A DNA stretch of 64,000 bases, from the NCBI GenBank assembly GCA_040779345.1, contig JBFONU010000001.1, forward strand, positions 1 through 64,000, given 5' to 3'. Each line of letters begins with the position of its first letter. The stretch's first letter is position 1. The translations under genes and the position numbers were made by a program. This stretch comes from Thalassotalea_H sp040779345 (lineage in GTDB: Bacteria; Pseudomonadota; Gammaproteobacteria; Enterobacterales; Alteromonadaceae). The notes under the pieces were generated by a model. That model saw nothing but the letters and a program-made list of their open reading frames with translations. It did no database searches and was not told the DNA's origin. Of this stretch, positions 24,315 through 33,548 are shown piece by piece.

Positions 24315-25073
24315 ATGAAAATAAAAGTTCCATTGCCGATATTATTATCAGTATCTCTACATTTATTGTTGTTTTTATTTATTTATCTTCAATCTAAAGA
24401 GCTTAATACTCCAAAATTGATAGAGACAAAAGTTAAAAAAGTTACGGCAATTAAAAGCTTTATTTACCATAAGCCAACAGAAAAAAGTAACGACTCTAAC
24501 ATTTCACAAAGCGCTAAATATTTGACTCAAAAATTAGATGATGTTTTATCAGAGAAACAGAAAGTAGCTATTGATACCCCTCTACCTAAAAAATCATTGA
24601 ATAATAAATTGGTGATAAAAAAGGTAAATACTCAAACTGCAAAGCAAACTAAAGTTGAAAAAGATCAACTTAAAAAGGTGCGGCCTAAACAAACTTTGCC
24701 TTCTGCACAAAGACAGTTGTTAACGTTGAAGAAAAAAATGGATGAGCAATCAATAGATGCTTTTCTTGCTGAGCGTCAAGAAGCACTCACTTTAAAGATC
24801 CTGAAAGGGACGGCACCTACTGTACCTCATTCTGTTTTAGTTGAAACTATAGATGAACAAATTAAAAAAACATCATCGTCAATGAGCTATTATGCCGATG
24901 CGACAATTTTTAAAGATGATGATGGTATTTGCACTCAGATCCGAGATTTATCAAAAGTTGGTATGGAAGGCTTAACTGAATTTAAGCGAACACAATGTGG
25001 TTTGTCTAAGTTTGACAAGTCTTTTAAAAGTCATATGACAGAGGTTATTAATAGAATAAAAGTGAAGCGTTAA
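24315..25073 (+). CDS. TonB-like single-span anchored protein of unknown function
   Basis: 252 aa. A short cytoplasmic N-terminus and one membrane helix (ILLSVSLHLLLFLFIYL) precede a long Lys-rich periplasmic stretch with coiled-coil character and a small C-terminal domain with two Cys (DDDGICTQIRDL, RTQCGLSKF). The topology and the SLHLLLF anchor recall TonB and its relatives, but no TonB C-terminal motif is seen. It begins 41 bp after idi on the same strand and may belong to the cluster. Confidence 0.6.
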   Translation: MKIKVPLPILLSVSLHLLLFLFIYLQSKELNTPKLIETKVKKVTAIKSFIYHKPTEKSNDSNISQSAKYLTQKLDDVLSEKQKVAIDTPLPKKSLNNKLVIKKVNTQTAKQTKVEKDQLKKVRPKQTLPSAQRQLLTLKKKMDEQSIDAFLAERQEALTLKILKGTAPTVPHSVLVETIDEQIKKTSSSMSYYADATIFKDDDGICTQIRDLSKVGMEGLTEFKRTQCGLSKFDKSFKSHMTEVINRIKVKR

Positions 25074-25190
25074 TGTTTTGTGTTAAATAATACTCAATAC
25101 TCAGCGGATTGAGCTTCTTAGGTATCAGTTTTGAGTTACTACAAGTAACAATATGAACTTGCTGATTGCTTTATCAATCGTTTAAGTTAA

Positions 25191-25664
25191 TCATATTTCG
25201 ATCGTTCTAATTAAAAAATATGTCGGCCAAATCTCTCGTACTTGGTTTTCCCATTCGTTGTTAACTGTGCTATCTGAGTTTTGTAAAAGCCAGAATTTTG
25301 CCCATTTTCGAACATTTTTACCTGACTTACTTAACTTTAACGGCAGGAATTTTCGTTGATAGTAGTTTCCTTCATAAATAATTACTGCTTGATGTTTAGC
25401 TCTACTGTGTAATTGATTAAGTATGCTGTTGACTAATTCAACCTCCGACAATGGCAGTATTTGTTGTTTTTTTAAATTGGCTAATATTTCAGCCTTTTCA
25501 ATGCAAACCTGCATGTACGTATCTACATGCGGAGTGTAAATCATGCCAGTAAGTCCACGAATAGAAATTAGCTCTCTATCCGCCATGTCTTTTAATGGAG
25601 TAAGTTTTTGATTAATTTCATTTAATTCAGTGATGTTATACACTTTTTTATTTAATGTCGGCAA
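25191..25664 (-). CDS. Hypothetical protein beside the 2OG oxygenase
   Basis: 157 aa, soluble, no signal peptide or known motif. The N-terminal half is helical (ITELNEINQKLTPLKDMADRE); the C-terminal half is basic and Trp-rich (KLSKSGKNVRKWAKFWLL). It starts 17 bp after the oxygenase gene on the same strand, so the two are probably cotranscribed and may act together. Function unknown. Confidence 0.65.
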   Translation of the reverse strand: MPTLNKKVYNITELNEINQKLTPLKDMADRELISIRGLTGMIYTPHVDTYMQVCIEKAEILANLKKQQILPLSEVELVNSILNQLHSRAKHQAVIIYEGNYYQRKFLPLKLSKSGKNVRKWAKFWLLQNSDSTVNNEWENQVREIWPTYFLIRTIEI

Positions 25665-25681
25665 CTATTACATCCTCGTAT

Positions 25682-26359
25682 TCAGTTTAGATCTAACATG
25701 TCGGGAGAATGGCAAGCTTTAGCAATACTCGTGTTTAAGCTAAACCAACCCGCAATCGAATAACGGTCACACTCGGTTGTTAATACTTCATGTGGAAAAT
25801 CTTCACTTAAAAAAAACACTAAGGTACCTAAAATGGGCTGCACAGTAATCTTGCCTTGCCTGATAGATAAATCGCTAGGGAATGACTCATCATAAATCAC
25901 TAACTCACCACCATTATTACTCGACCAGTTTTTATTAAGATAGACAACCATAGATAAAACACGGTTGCCTTGACCTTTAAAAGCGTCTTTGTGTTTTTTG
26001 TAGAAATCACCTTTAGCATAATGTGAAAAATGGCTTTCAAAAGAAAATAGTCCAAGAAATAATTGTTGATTTAAAAACAATTGCAATGACGTTGTCCATT
26101 GAATCCAAGCAATACCTGCTTTGCTGCTACTCGTTATCCAACAAACCTCGTCGGTGCGAATTGTATCATTAATCATGCGGTCTTTTGCGCGTCCTACTCC
26201 CGCTCGCTCAAAGCTATTTTTAGGTAATTCAGAGAGCTGCTTTAATAAAAGTGTACTTAAATTGTCAGGTAAAGCGTAAGGATTAATACTATAACCTTTA
26301 GTTAATATGTCATTTGCTATTGACTGAAACAATAATGACTTATTCTGGTTAGCCGCCAC
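25682..26359 (-). CDS. 2-oxoglutarate/Fe(II)-dependent dioxygenase
   Basis: 225 aa. A prolyl-4-hydroxylase-like double-stranded beta-helix shows the HxD iron ligands (FYKKHKDAFKG), an NGGELVIYDES strand, and the distal His and 2OG-binding Arg (DFPHEVLTTECDRYSIAGWF). It should hydroxylate a protein, peptide or small molecule; the substrate is unknown. First gene of a two-gene unit. The minisatellite lies 130 bp upstream. The peptide cluster is about 1.4 kb away and in opposite orientation, so a link is possible but unsupported. Confidence 0.87.
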   Translation of the reverse strand: MAANQNKSLLFQSIANDILTKGYSINPYALPDNLSTLLLKQLSELPKNSFERAGVGRAKDRMINDTIRTDEVCWITSSSKAGIAWIQWTTSLQLFLNQQLFLGLFSFESHFSHYAKGDFYKKHKDAFKGQGNRVLSMVVYLNKNWSSNNGGELVIYDESFPSDLSIRQGKITVQPILGTLVFFLSEDFPHEVLTTECDRYSIAGWFSLNTSIAKACHSPDMLDLN

Positions 26360-26488
26360 TCTAGCTAACGCCTACAATAAGTGTGGTTGGTGTTATTTGA
26401 GTGTGTTGGTCTTGTTTTGTTTTCATGATATATCTTTCAATTTTACTGTTAGGTTAAAGGTACGTAATCCGCCCCTTTGTTCGCATAG

Positions 26489-26616
26489 AACTTTAGCAAT
26501 GTGAAACTTTAGAAATGTGAAACTTTAGCAATGTGAAACTTTAGCAATGTGAAACTTTAGCAATGTGAAACTTTAGAAATGTGAAACTTTAGAAATGTGA
26601 AACTTTAGCAATGTGA
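26489..26616. repeat. 16-bp minisatellite, eight tandem copies
   Basis: The unit AACTTTAG(C/A)AATGTGA is repeated eight times without gaps. Copies differ only at position 9, in the order C, A, C, C, C, A, A, C. The unit is not a multiple of 3 and lies in no open frame. It is between the divergent oxygenase and hybrid-kinase genes. Confidence 0.95.
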
Positions 26617-27053
26617 TTTACCCAATACAGGGTATTGATCACTTGCCACGACTAGCTATCGATTTAAAGCCGCTCGCCGATATTATTGAACAATAACGGT
26701 GCGGTATGGTAACACGTTCCCAATAACGTATCTGATTAATGTTATCTTAACATCGAAAAAACTTGAGGTAAGTTGAATATAGTTACGCAAAAACATCATT
26801 TGATGTTTTCTCTGATTTTAACGAAGCGCCGTGAATTGAGTAATGGTTCATTTTGGCCCTGATAATACATTGTTTGATGGTTTTTTTGCTAACCACGATG
26901 GAATGACGAAAATGGCTGTTACACATTTGATTTTAAATCAAAATAGCTATGTTCGCTGTTTATTTTAAATATTGCTTTCATTATTAAAGGATCTATAGTT
27001 ATTGAAAGGTAAATATTTTATTGTTTTTAATTAGTTAGGATTTTATAGGCTTC
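26617..27053. other. Intergenic region after the minisatellite
   Basis: 437 bp without a convincing gene. It holds a small inverted repeat (CAATAC-AGG-GTATTG near 26630) and, presumably in the A+T-rich last 100 bp, the promoter of the hybrid kinase gene. No RNA gene was recognised. Confidence 0.4.
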
Positions 27054-30000
27054 ATGGCTCACCCCATCGAATTTCAGCGCAAAATAAAGCAGAAAACTCT
27101 TTTGGCCATCTCATTAATTGCTCTTTTGGTGAGTGCGTCTTTCTTGTTATTAAATCAGCTATCAAAAGATCAAGACAAAAGTGCGGAGGTTATTGAGATA
27201 GCGGGAAGCCAACGCATGTATTCTCAAAAACTCGCTTTATATGCACATCGCTACTATCGTTCAATTAAGTTAGGTGTTGTCGATAATGACGCTAAAGTCA
27301 GTATTTTAAGCTCGGCGAAGCAACTTGCTAATAACCAAACTTACCTGAGTGAATTCATCATTAATAATGTGGATCAGTTCCCTTTAGGCATCTCTGATAT
27401 TTATTTTGATAATCCCATTAATTTAAACAACAAAATATCCATTTATATCAAGGCTGCTAAGAAACTTAGTCAAGTCAAAAATATTGATGAAGCTTATCAA
27501 ATCATTAAAAAGCAATTCGATGCGAAACTCGTTGAACAATTGTTATTTGACCTTGATCAGGTTGTACAGTTATTTAAGCAAGATGCTATTGCAGATAAAG
27601 CAAATTACCATAGGATTTTAAGCCTTATATGGTTATCAGTTATAACGATGTTTATTATGATTTATCGTTTTGTTTTCCATCCGATGGAAATAAGCATAAG
27701 AGAAAATTATCAAGCGTTATTGAACAGTAAAAATTTAAATGATGAATTCAAGCTCGCCTTAAATAAGCATGCTATTGTTTTTCGAATTAACATGGAAGGA
27801 AATTTTACTTATATTAACCAAAGATTTAGAGAGTTTTACCGCGTCAATGATAATGACATTATTGGTGAAAAAGTTTTTCATATTTGCAGTGATACATACA
27901 CGCAAGCATACTATAAAGACATATTTAAAGCGTGCGTTGACCATGACTTTTGGCACGGAGAGTCATTAAATAAAAGTAAAGATGGTCATGAACTATGGCT
28001 TGATACGACAATTGTGCCATTGAAAAATCCTGATAAACGTATCGATTCTTTTATTGTGATACAAAACGATATAAATGACATAAAACAGACTGAACTAGCG
28101 TTAAATCAATTGCATAAAATCACGTCTGCTCTGGATCTAAGTTCAGATGCTAAAATTAACCAATTGTTGCAGCTAGGTTGTCAAATTTTTAATTTGCCAA
28201 TTGCTATTGTGAGTCAAATAACGGATCAAAAATATACAATCACGCATTGTCACTCACCCGAACAAGCTATCTCGCCTGGAGATGAATTTGATCTTGGTAA
28301 TACTTATTGTGTACACACATTGCAGGCAGATAAACCTCTCTCATTTTATCATGCAGGCAGAAGTAGAATAAAAACTCATCCATGTTATCAAACCTTTAAA
28401 TTAGAAACGTATATAGGTGTACCTCTTTCAGTTGATGGAAAGCGCTATGGCACATTAAACTTTTCTGGCTCTGAACCGTTATCTTCACCGTTTAGCGAGC
28501 GAGAGTTAGAGCTTATTCAATTATTTGCCCATTGGTTAAGCGCTGAAATATCTACAGCAAAACAACAACTAGCCTTAACACAGGCTAAGGCATTAGCCGA
28601 GTCTGCTGTTGCTGCTAAAAATTCATTCTTAGCGAGCATGAGTCATGAAATAAGAACGCCGATGAATGGTGTTATAGGTATGTTGTATTTATTAAGTGAG
28701 ACGACGTTAACGAAAGAGCAAAAACATCGAGTGGAAATCGCCCGCCAAAGTGGTGAGTCTTTATTACTATTGATCAATGATATTTTAGATTTTTCAAAAA
28801 TTGATGCCAATAAATTAGAGCTAGAGCAACGAGAATTTGACTTAGTTACTATGATGGGCAACTTTGTTAGCGCTATGGCACAGCAAGCTCAAGATAAAGG
28901 CTTAGAGCTCATTTTAGATATGACTGATGTTAGCCAACGTGAAATTGTCGGGGATTCAAATCGTATCAGGCAAATACTGACGAACTTGGTTGCCAATGCC
29001 ATTAAATTTACTCAGCAAGGTGAAGTCATTATCCGACTCTCATTAACGCCTAAAAACGCCGAGCAATCGCTATTAACGATTAAAGTACAAGACACAGGTA
29101 TTGGTATTGAACGTGACAATCAAGACAAGCTTTTTTCAGCATTTAGCCAAGTAGATAGTTCAACGACTCGACAATATGGTGGTACAGGGCTTGGACTCGC
29201 CATTATCAAAAAACTGTCTGAATGCATGTCGGGTGACGTTAAACTACAAAGTGAACTTGGCAAAGGGAGTGTATTTACTTGTCATTTAGTTGTTGGAAAC
29301 AGTCAGAAAACTACGCCAACAAAAGGTGATATTAGTTTATCTTCGGCGAAAGTATTAGTAATAGATAGAAATGTTGAAGCAGCGATAATATTGACTAAAC
29401 AATTGTCTCAATGGCAACTTGTTTCACAATACGCATCAAATGAGCAAGAGGCTTTAATTCTTTGTAAAGAGAGTCTGGAGCAATCCCGTGTTTTTAATAT
29501 CATCTTTATTAGTTATGAAATGTTCTCGACGAGCGGCGATAATATTTTAAAGCAAATTAATAAAACATTGGCTTATCCTTCTTATAAAGTGGTGTTAATG
29601 ACCCCGATCTCAGCAATGATAACGCAACAGTATTTAGATGAATTAGGCATTGATCATTTCTATCCAAAACCCTCAACACCCGACTATATTTGTGAAGCGC
29701 TTACTTTATTAAATCAGACAAAAAATAAAAACAGGGAAGAGGAAGGTATTAGGTCCTCAGTAGAAAGTAATCATCAACCTTTAGATAAGCAAGTTGCCAT
29801 TAGTTATCACTGGCCAGACAATACTAAGGTATTGCTGGTTGAAGATAATCGTATTAATCAAATGGTCGCTAAAGGCGTGTTAAATAAAATAGGTCTTACT
29901 TGTGATATTGCCAATAATGGCGTTGAGGCTTTAAAAATACTGAATGAGAGTGAAGCGAATCACTACACTTATATTTTCATGGACTGTCAGATGCCAGAAA

Positions 30001-30200
30001 TGGATGGCTATAAAGCAACTGAAAATATTAGGGCAGGTAGAGCAGGAAAACATTATCAAGATATTCCGATTACCGCCATGACGGCCAATGCGATGTTAGG
30101 AGATCGAGAAAAATGTTTAGCGGCGGGCATGAATGATTATGTGACCAAACCTATTAATAAAGATACGATTATAAAAGTATTACAGGCAACACTTCGTTAG
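27054..30200 (+). CDS. Hybrid sensor histidine kinase with PilJ-like sensor, PAS, GAF and two receiver domains
   Basis: 1048 aa. In order: a membrane helix (residues 15-33), a periplasmic four-helix PilJ/NarX-type sensor (AGSQRMYSQKLALYAHRYY), a second helix near 190, a PAS domain, a GAF domain, a HisKA H-box (FLASMSHEIRTPMNGVIGML), an ATPase domain (NAIKFT, DTGIGI, GGTGLGLAI), a first receiver lacking the phospho-acceptor Asp (IIFISYEMF), and a complete second receiver (LLVEDN; FMDCQMPEMDGY). It probably senses a small ligand and signals through phosphorelay. A GGDEF protein follows 95 bp later on the same strand. Confidence 0.93.
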   Translation: MAHPIEFQRKIKQKTLLAISLIALLVSASFLLLNQLSKDQDKSAEVIEIAGSQRMYSQKLALYAHRYYRSIKLGVVDNDAKVSILSSAKQLANNQTYLSEFIINNVDQFPLGISDIYFDNPINLNNKISIYIKAAKKLSQVKNIDEAYQIIKKQFDAKLVEQLLFDLDQVVQLFKQDAIADKANYHRILSLIWLSVITMFIMIYRFVFHPMEISIRENYQALLNSKNLNDEFKLALNKHAIVFRINMEGNFTYINQRFREFYRVNDNDIIGEKVFHICSDTYTQAYYKDIFKACVDHDFWHGESLNKSKDGHELWLDTTIVPLKNPDKRIDSFIVIQNDINDIKQTELALNQLHKITSALDLSSDAKINQLLQLGCQIFNLPIAIVSQITDQKYTITHCHSPEQAISPGDEFDLGNTYCVHTLQADKPLSFYHAGRSRIKTHPCYQTFKLETYIGVPLSVDGKRYGTLNFSGSEPLSSPFSERELELIQLFAHWLSAEISTAKQQLALTQAKALAESAVAAKNSFLASMSHEIRTPMNGVIGMLYLLSETTLTKEQKHRVEIARQSGESLLLLINDILDFSKIDANKLELEQREFDLVTMMGNFVSAMAQQAQDKGLELILDMTDVSQREIVGDSNRIRQILTNLVANAIKFTQQGEVIIRLSLTPKNAEQSLLTIKVQDTGIGIERDNQDKLFSAFSQVDSSTTRQYGGTGLGLAIIKKLSECMSGDVKLQSELGKGSVFTCHLVVGNSQKTTPTKGDISLSSAKVLVIDRNVEAAIILTKQLSQWQLVSQYASNEQEALILCKESLEQSRVFNIIFISYEMFSTSGDNILKQINKTLAYPSYKVVLMTPISAMITQQYLDELGIDHFYPKPSTPDYICEALTLLNQTKNKNREEEGIRSSVESNHQPLDKQVAISYHWPDNTKVLLVEDNRINQMVAKGVLNKIGLTCDIANNGVEALKILNESEANHYTYIFMDCQMPEMDGYKATENIRAGRAGKHYQDIPITAMTANAMLGDREKCLAAGMNDYVTKPINKDTIIKVLQATLR

Positions 30201-30294
30201 CCTAATACCCATAAATTTAGTGTGTCTATTTTTAATGTGTGTTAGAGTTTATAGTGCTGAAAGCTAATAATTTTACTGACTAAGCGCGGTACTT

Positions 30295-31365
30295 ATGTAT
30301 ACGGACTTTAACATTGATACAAAAGCATTAGAAATTCCCTTGGCAATTCAAGAGTCTTGGCAAAAATCGATAGATCTAATCGCTAAGATAGCAAAAATAC
30401 CAGCCGCGCTAGTGATGCGTGTTCATGACGACGAAATGGAAGTATTTCGTACCTCTAAAAGTGAAGAAAACCCATACGAACAAGGCGAATTAGCGGCACT
30501 GGGCGATGGACTGTATTGTGAAACTGTTATTGATAAAAGATCACGCCTGTTAGTTCCTAACGCACTTAAAGACCCACTTTGGGAGAACAATCCCGACATT
30601 AAACTTAATATGATTTCTTACATCGGTTGGCCGATTATATGGCCTAACGGTAGTGTTTTCGGCACGATTTGTATGCTGGATCGAAAAGAGAATAGTTATA
30701 ACGATGAACAAAGTGAACTGCTCTATCAATTTAAAGAGCTTATTGAATTTTCACTTCGATCTATCTACGAAGAAGCCATTTTAGATAAGACCTTAAACAG
30801 CACCCAACAGTTAGAAAGCGAACGCCGAGTTTTAAAAAATCTAGCGACAACCGATAGCCTTACAGGCTTGTATAATCGACGAGCATTTACTGACTTAGGT
30901 ACTCAGTTATTTTCGAGTTTACAAAAAGAAGATGGCTTAGCAGCAATTTTTGCGATAGATCTTGATAACTTTAAACTCATTAATGATCAGCATGGTCACT
31001 TTTTTGGTGATCAGGCATTGCGTCATGTATCAGATATATTGGCTAATCTATCGCGCAGGGTTGATATTTTGTCGCGTTATGGGGGGGATGAATTTATTAT
31101 GCTCGCTCCCATTACTGACAGTGATGCAGCTAAAATACTTGCTCAACGCTTAGTTCATACCGTTCGTAATACACCACTCATCACAAAAGGGCATACAGCA
31201 TCCTTAACATTGTCAGTGGGCTTATGTGTGGTAGATCCAAGGAAAGTTGATTTAGATGCCACTCTTTGTGCCGCAGATTTTGCTTTATTAGACGCAAAAA
31301 GAAATGGTCGAGATCAATATATTCAAGGCGAAATTGATAAACCGTCTGATGTGGATGGCGTGTAG
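30295..31365 (+). CDS. Diguanylate cyclase with GAF domain
   Basis: 356 aa. An N-terminal GAF domain (residues about 20-160, YIGWPIIWPNGSVFGTICML) is joined by a helical linker to a GGDEF domain. The active site RYGGDEF is intact and the product-inhibition I-site RRVD lies five residues before GGDEF. It should make cyclic di-GMP in the cytosol. The preceding hybrid kinase is in the same orientation, and the two may form a signalling unit. Confidence 0.94.
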   Translation: MYTDFNIDTKALEIPLAIQESWQKSIDLIAKIAKIPAALVMRVHDDEMEVFRTSKSEENPYEQGELAALGDGLYCETVIDKRSRLLVPNALKDPLWENNPDIKLNMISYIGWPIIWPNGSVFGTICMLDRKENSYNDEQSELLYQFKELIEFSLRSIYEEAILDKTLNSTQQLESERRVLKNLATTDSLTGLYNRRAFTDLGTQLFSSLQKEDGLAAIFAIDLDNFKLINDQHGHFFGDQALRHVSDILANLSRRVDILSRYGGDEFIMLAPITDSDAAKILAQRLVHTVRNTPLITKGHTASLTLSVGLCVVDPRKVDLDATLCAADFALLDAKRNGRDQYIQGEIDKPSDVDGV

Positions 31366-31732
31366 ACAAACACGATAGGCAAAAATCCACTTTGATGACT
31401 TTATTACATTCACCCGTCACATATCAAAAATCAATCCTAGCGCATGACATAACTGAGTTATTAAGTTAGTTGAAATACTGTTACTTAACGAAATTCTATG
31501 AATATTTTCATAAAAAGCACGCTGATTGGCTAAAACATTTTCACTTCAGTTTGTTTGAAAAATATCAAAATTTGTCAATAGATTGCATTATTTATATAAA
31601 GTGAGGGGCTGAAATTAAAGCGAAGCCGATTAACGTACGAGGTGTTATCTGGCATTGTTAATTCGTACGTTAATCTGAGCATAAAGTGAATGGCTCTTAC
31701 CACGGTATTTTTATGCTAATCGCGTTTTTGTG
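31366..31732. other. Intergenic region between convergent genes
   Basis: 367 bp without an open frame worth calling. The only clear structure is a 12-bp inverted repeat at 31629-31674. Confidence 0.45.
31629..31674. repeat. 12-bp inverted repeat with 22-nt loop
   Basis: ATTAACGTACGA (31629-31640) and TCGTACGTTAAT (31663-31674) are perfect reverse complements. The position between convergent genes suggests an RNA hairpin, though a mobile-element remnant is not excluded. Confidence 0.65.
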
Positions 31733-33292
31733 TTATGCCGTTCTTTTAATCGTGACATCAATGCTGCCAATGTTATTACCCATTTTCGATTTTAAATCAT
31801 TGGCGAATAGGGTTAATTCTCCCGAGTTAGATATTTCATATTGACCTAAGCAGCCTATTGCCATGGCATATTGATCATTTCGACAGACGCAGGCGCATAG
31901 CGTAAACCAATTTGCGCTTTTTACTCGACGCATTTTTCGCGCTATTTTGATAGGAATTTCTTTCCAACCTAGTGAGACATCATCGGTATGCCAGCCATCT
32001 CCATCGCAGGTAATAGTACCGTCGGTCCAAGTATCATTGACTGTTGAAGATACTTGATAACACTCTGAGCGTTCGACCAATACTCCGGTATGGTTATACA
32101 GCTTTGCTGCTTCCACCGTAACCGAAATTGACTCGCCAACCTCTAATGCATACCACTGAGCTCTTGGATTATTAAAATAATGCCTAATACCTGAACCGGC
32201 TACATTACTCTGATTAAAACCATACCACACTTCATGCGGAGCATTCATGAGGGATTTAGGGCGATAGTTTTTATCGAATGCGATTCGATTAATCAGCGAG
32301 TTATGTATGATTGGTTTATGATGATCAGATATTTGGTCATTATCAATGACACAGCAAATACGATCCTCTAACGTTAACCAATCAATAATTGGCCACCGAT
32401 CTTGTTGATGATTTTTACCTAGCTCGTTGGCATCTCGGCTTATATCATCAATACCAATTTTATTGATGAGCTTTTCAGGTAGTGCGTTATTCAATGCATC
32501 TTGTTCAGGCAGAATTAAATGTGGGTTAATCAGTTGATTATTTTTTATTTGAAATGTAACCCAATTGATCAAATAAGTTAAGGTAATATCAGCTAAGCCG
32601 TCTCGATAATAGCCGCCGCCGACATCACTATGTGCGCCGGCAAACCATAATTCAGTGATTCTGTTAGGGTCTACATTCATTAACGTTGGCTGAAAAGCTT
32701 TTCGTTTGTCATCTAAACTCACCATGTGAACTGCTTGTTTAACAAGGTGTGAAACCGTACAGCCTTTTTCAAATATTACATCATAATCGGGTCGGTCAGA
32801 TTGACTTAGGTTGGGCAGTCCAATACTCGCAACAGTGTCAAATGCTGCGAGGTAAATAAATGGATTTGTTGCGTTGTCGATGTTGGGCGATTTTTCAACC
32901 AGCTTGGCACAAAACCGTCTTGCAAGTGCCGCCCCTCTTGAAAAGCCGGTAACAATCACTTGATCACCCGCTTGGTAAGCGTGGTTAAAATCGTTAAACG
33001 CTTGGCTTAATACTGTCGCAATATCTCTAGATTCGGGCGATACGCCTTGATTAACTAGGCGTTGCCACCAGTTGCCGTATGTTCCTACTCCTTGATAATA
33101 AAAACAGTGTTTGACTGATTCATGGTTTGAGGTACCTCGCTTATCATCGTTATGAAGATTTCCTCCTGACAAGAAATGAAATTTCAAAACATTGGTGATG
33201 TTATCGTCTTCTTTTTTACCTTTTTTTATAGTCTGCTGGGCATCTTGTGGTTCATTGCCGGTACCATCGAAGTTAAATATTAATAGTGCCAT
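31733..33292 (-). CDS. DUF2235 alpha/beta hydrolase (Tle1-like phospholipase)
   Basis: 519 aa. An N-terminal FNFDGTGNE segment and the nucleophile elbow GFSRGA (Ser118) are the signature of DUF2235/T6SS_Tle1 proteins; WFAGAHSDVGGGY carries the usual Asp/His region. The C-terminal about 170 residues form a separate beta-rich domain. Known members are phospholipases, some being type VI secretion effectors, others housekeeping proteins. No vgrG, PAAR or immunity gene is adjacent, so the effector role is uncertain. No signal peptide. Confidence 0.87.
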   Translation of the reverse strand: MALLIFNFDGTGNEPQDAQQTIKKGKKEDDNITNVLKFHFLSGGNLHNDDKRGTSNHESVKHCFYYQGVGTYGNWWQRLVNQGVSPESRDIATVLSQAFNDFNHAYQAGDQVIVTGFSRGAALARRFCAKLVEKSPNIDNATNPFIYLAAFDTVASIGLPNLSQSDRPDYDVIFEKGCTVSHLVKQAVHMVSLDDKRKAFQPTLMNVDPNRITELWFAGAHSDVGGGYYRDGLADITLTYLINWVTFQIKNNQLINPHLILPEQDALNNALPEKLINKIGIDDISRDANELGKNHQQDRWPIIDWLTLEDRICCVIDNDQISDHHKPIIHNSLINRIAFDKNYRPKSLMNAPHEVWYGFNQSNVAGSGIRHYFNNPRAQWYALEVGESISVTVEAAKLYNHTGVLVERSECYQVSSTVNDTWTDGTITCDGDGWHTDDVSLGWKEIPIKIARKMRRVKSANWFTLCACVCRNDQYAMAIGCLGQYEISNSGELTLFANDLKSKMGNNIGSIDVTIKRTA

Positions 33293-33548
33293 TTTGATAT
33301 CCTTATTGGGCTCAAGCGAAACAAGTGGTTACTGCGCACTTTGTCCGTTTTACTACTTTATTTGTTTAAAAGATTTGATTGAAAAATGTACGATACAGCG
33401 CGTTTAAATATACACCATAGTGAGTTTTTAACAATGTTTACTAGGAAAGGCTTGGTAGTGAATAACAAACAACGCACAGCTCATTATGGGGTGTTTGTTA
33501 TTCGCGTGTTTAAGTGTCTTATAGAGGAGGTTTTAAGGTGAGTAATTA

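Noticed and set aside
25191..26359. 2OG-Fe(II) oxygenase pair as part of the peptide-modifying cluster
   Set aside because: It is on the opposite strand, with no shared promoter; proximity alone is not enough. A hydroxylase acting on the peptide remains possible but unsupported.
26489..26616. CRISPR array
   Set aside because: The repeats are 16 bp with no spacers, and no cas gene is near.
27054..30200. Hybrid kinase as the receptor of a ComX-like pheromone
   Set aside because: It is over 2 kb from the cluster behind divergent genes, and its PilJ-type sensor and GAF domain do not resemble ComP. No sequence evidence links them.
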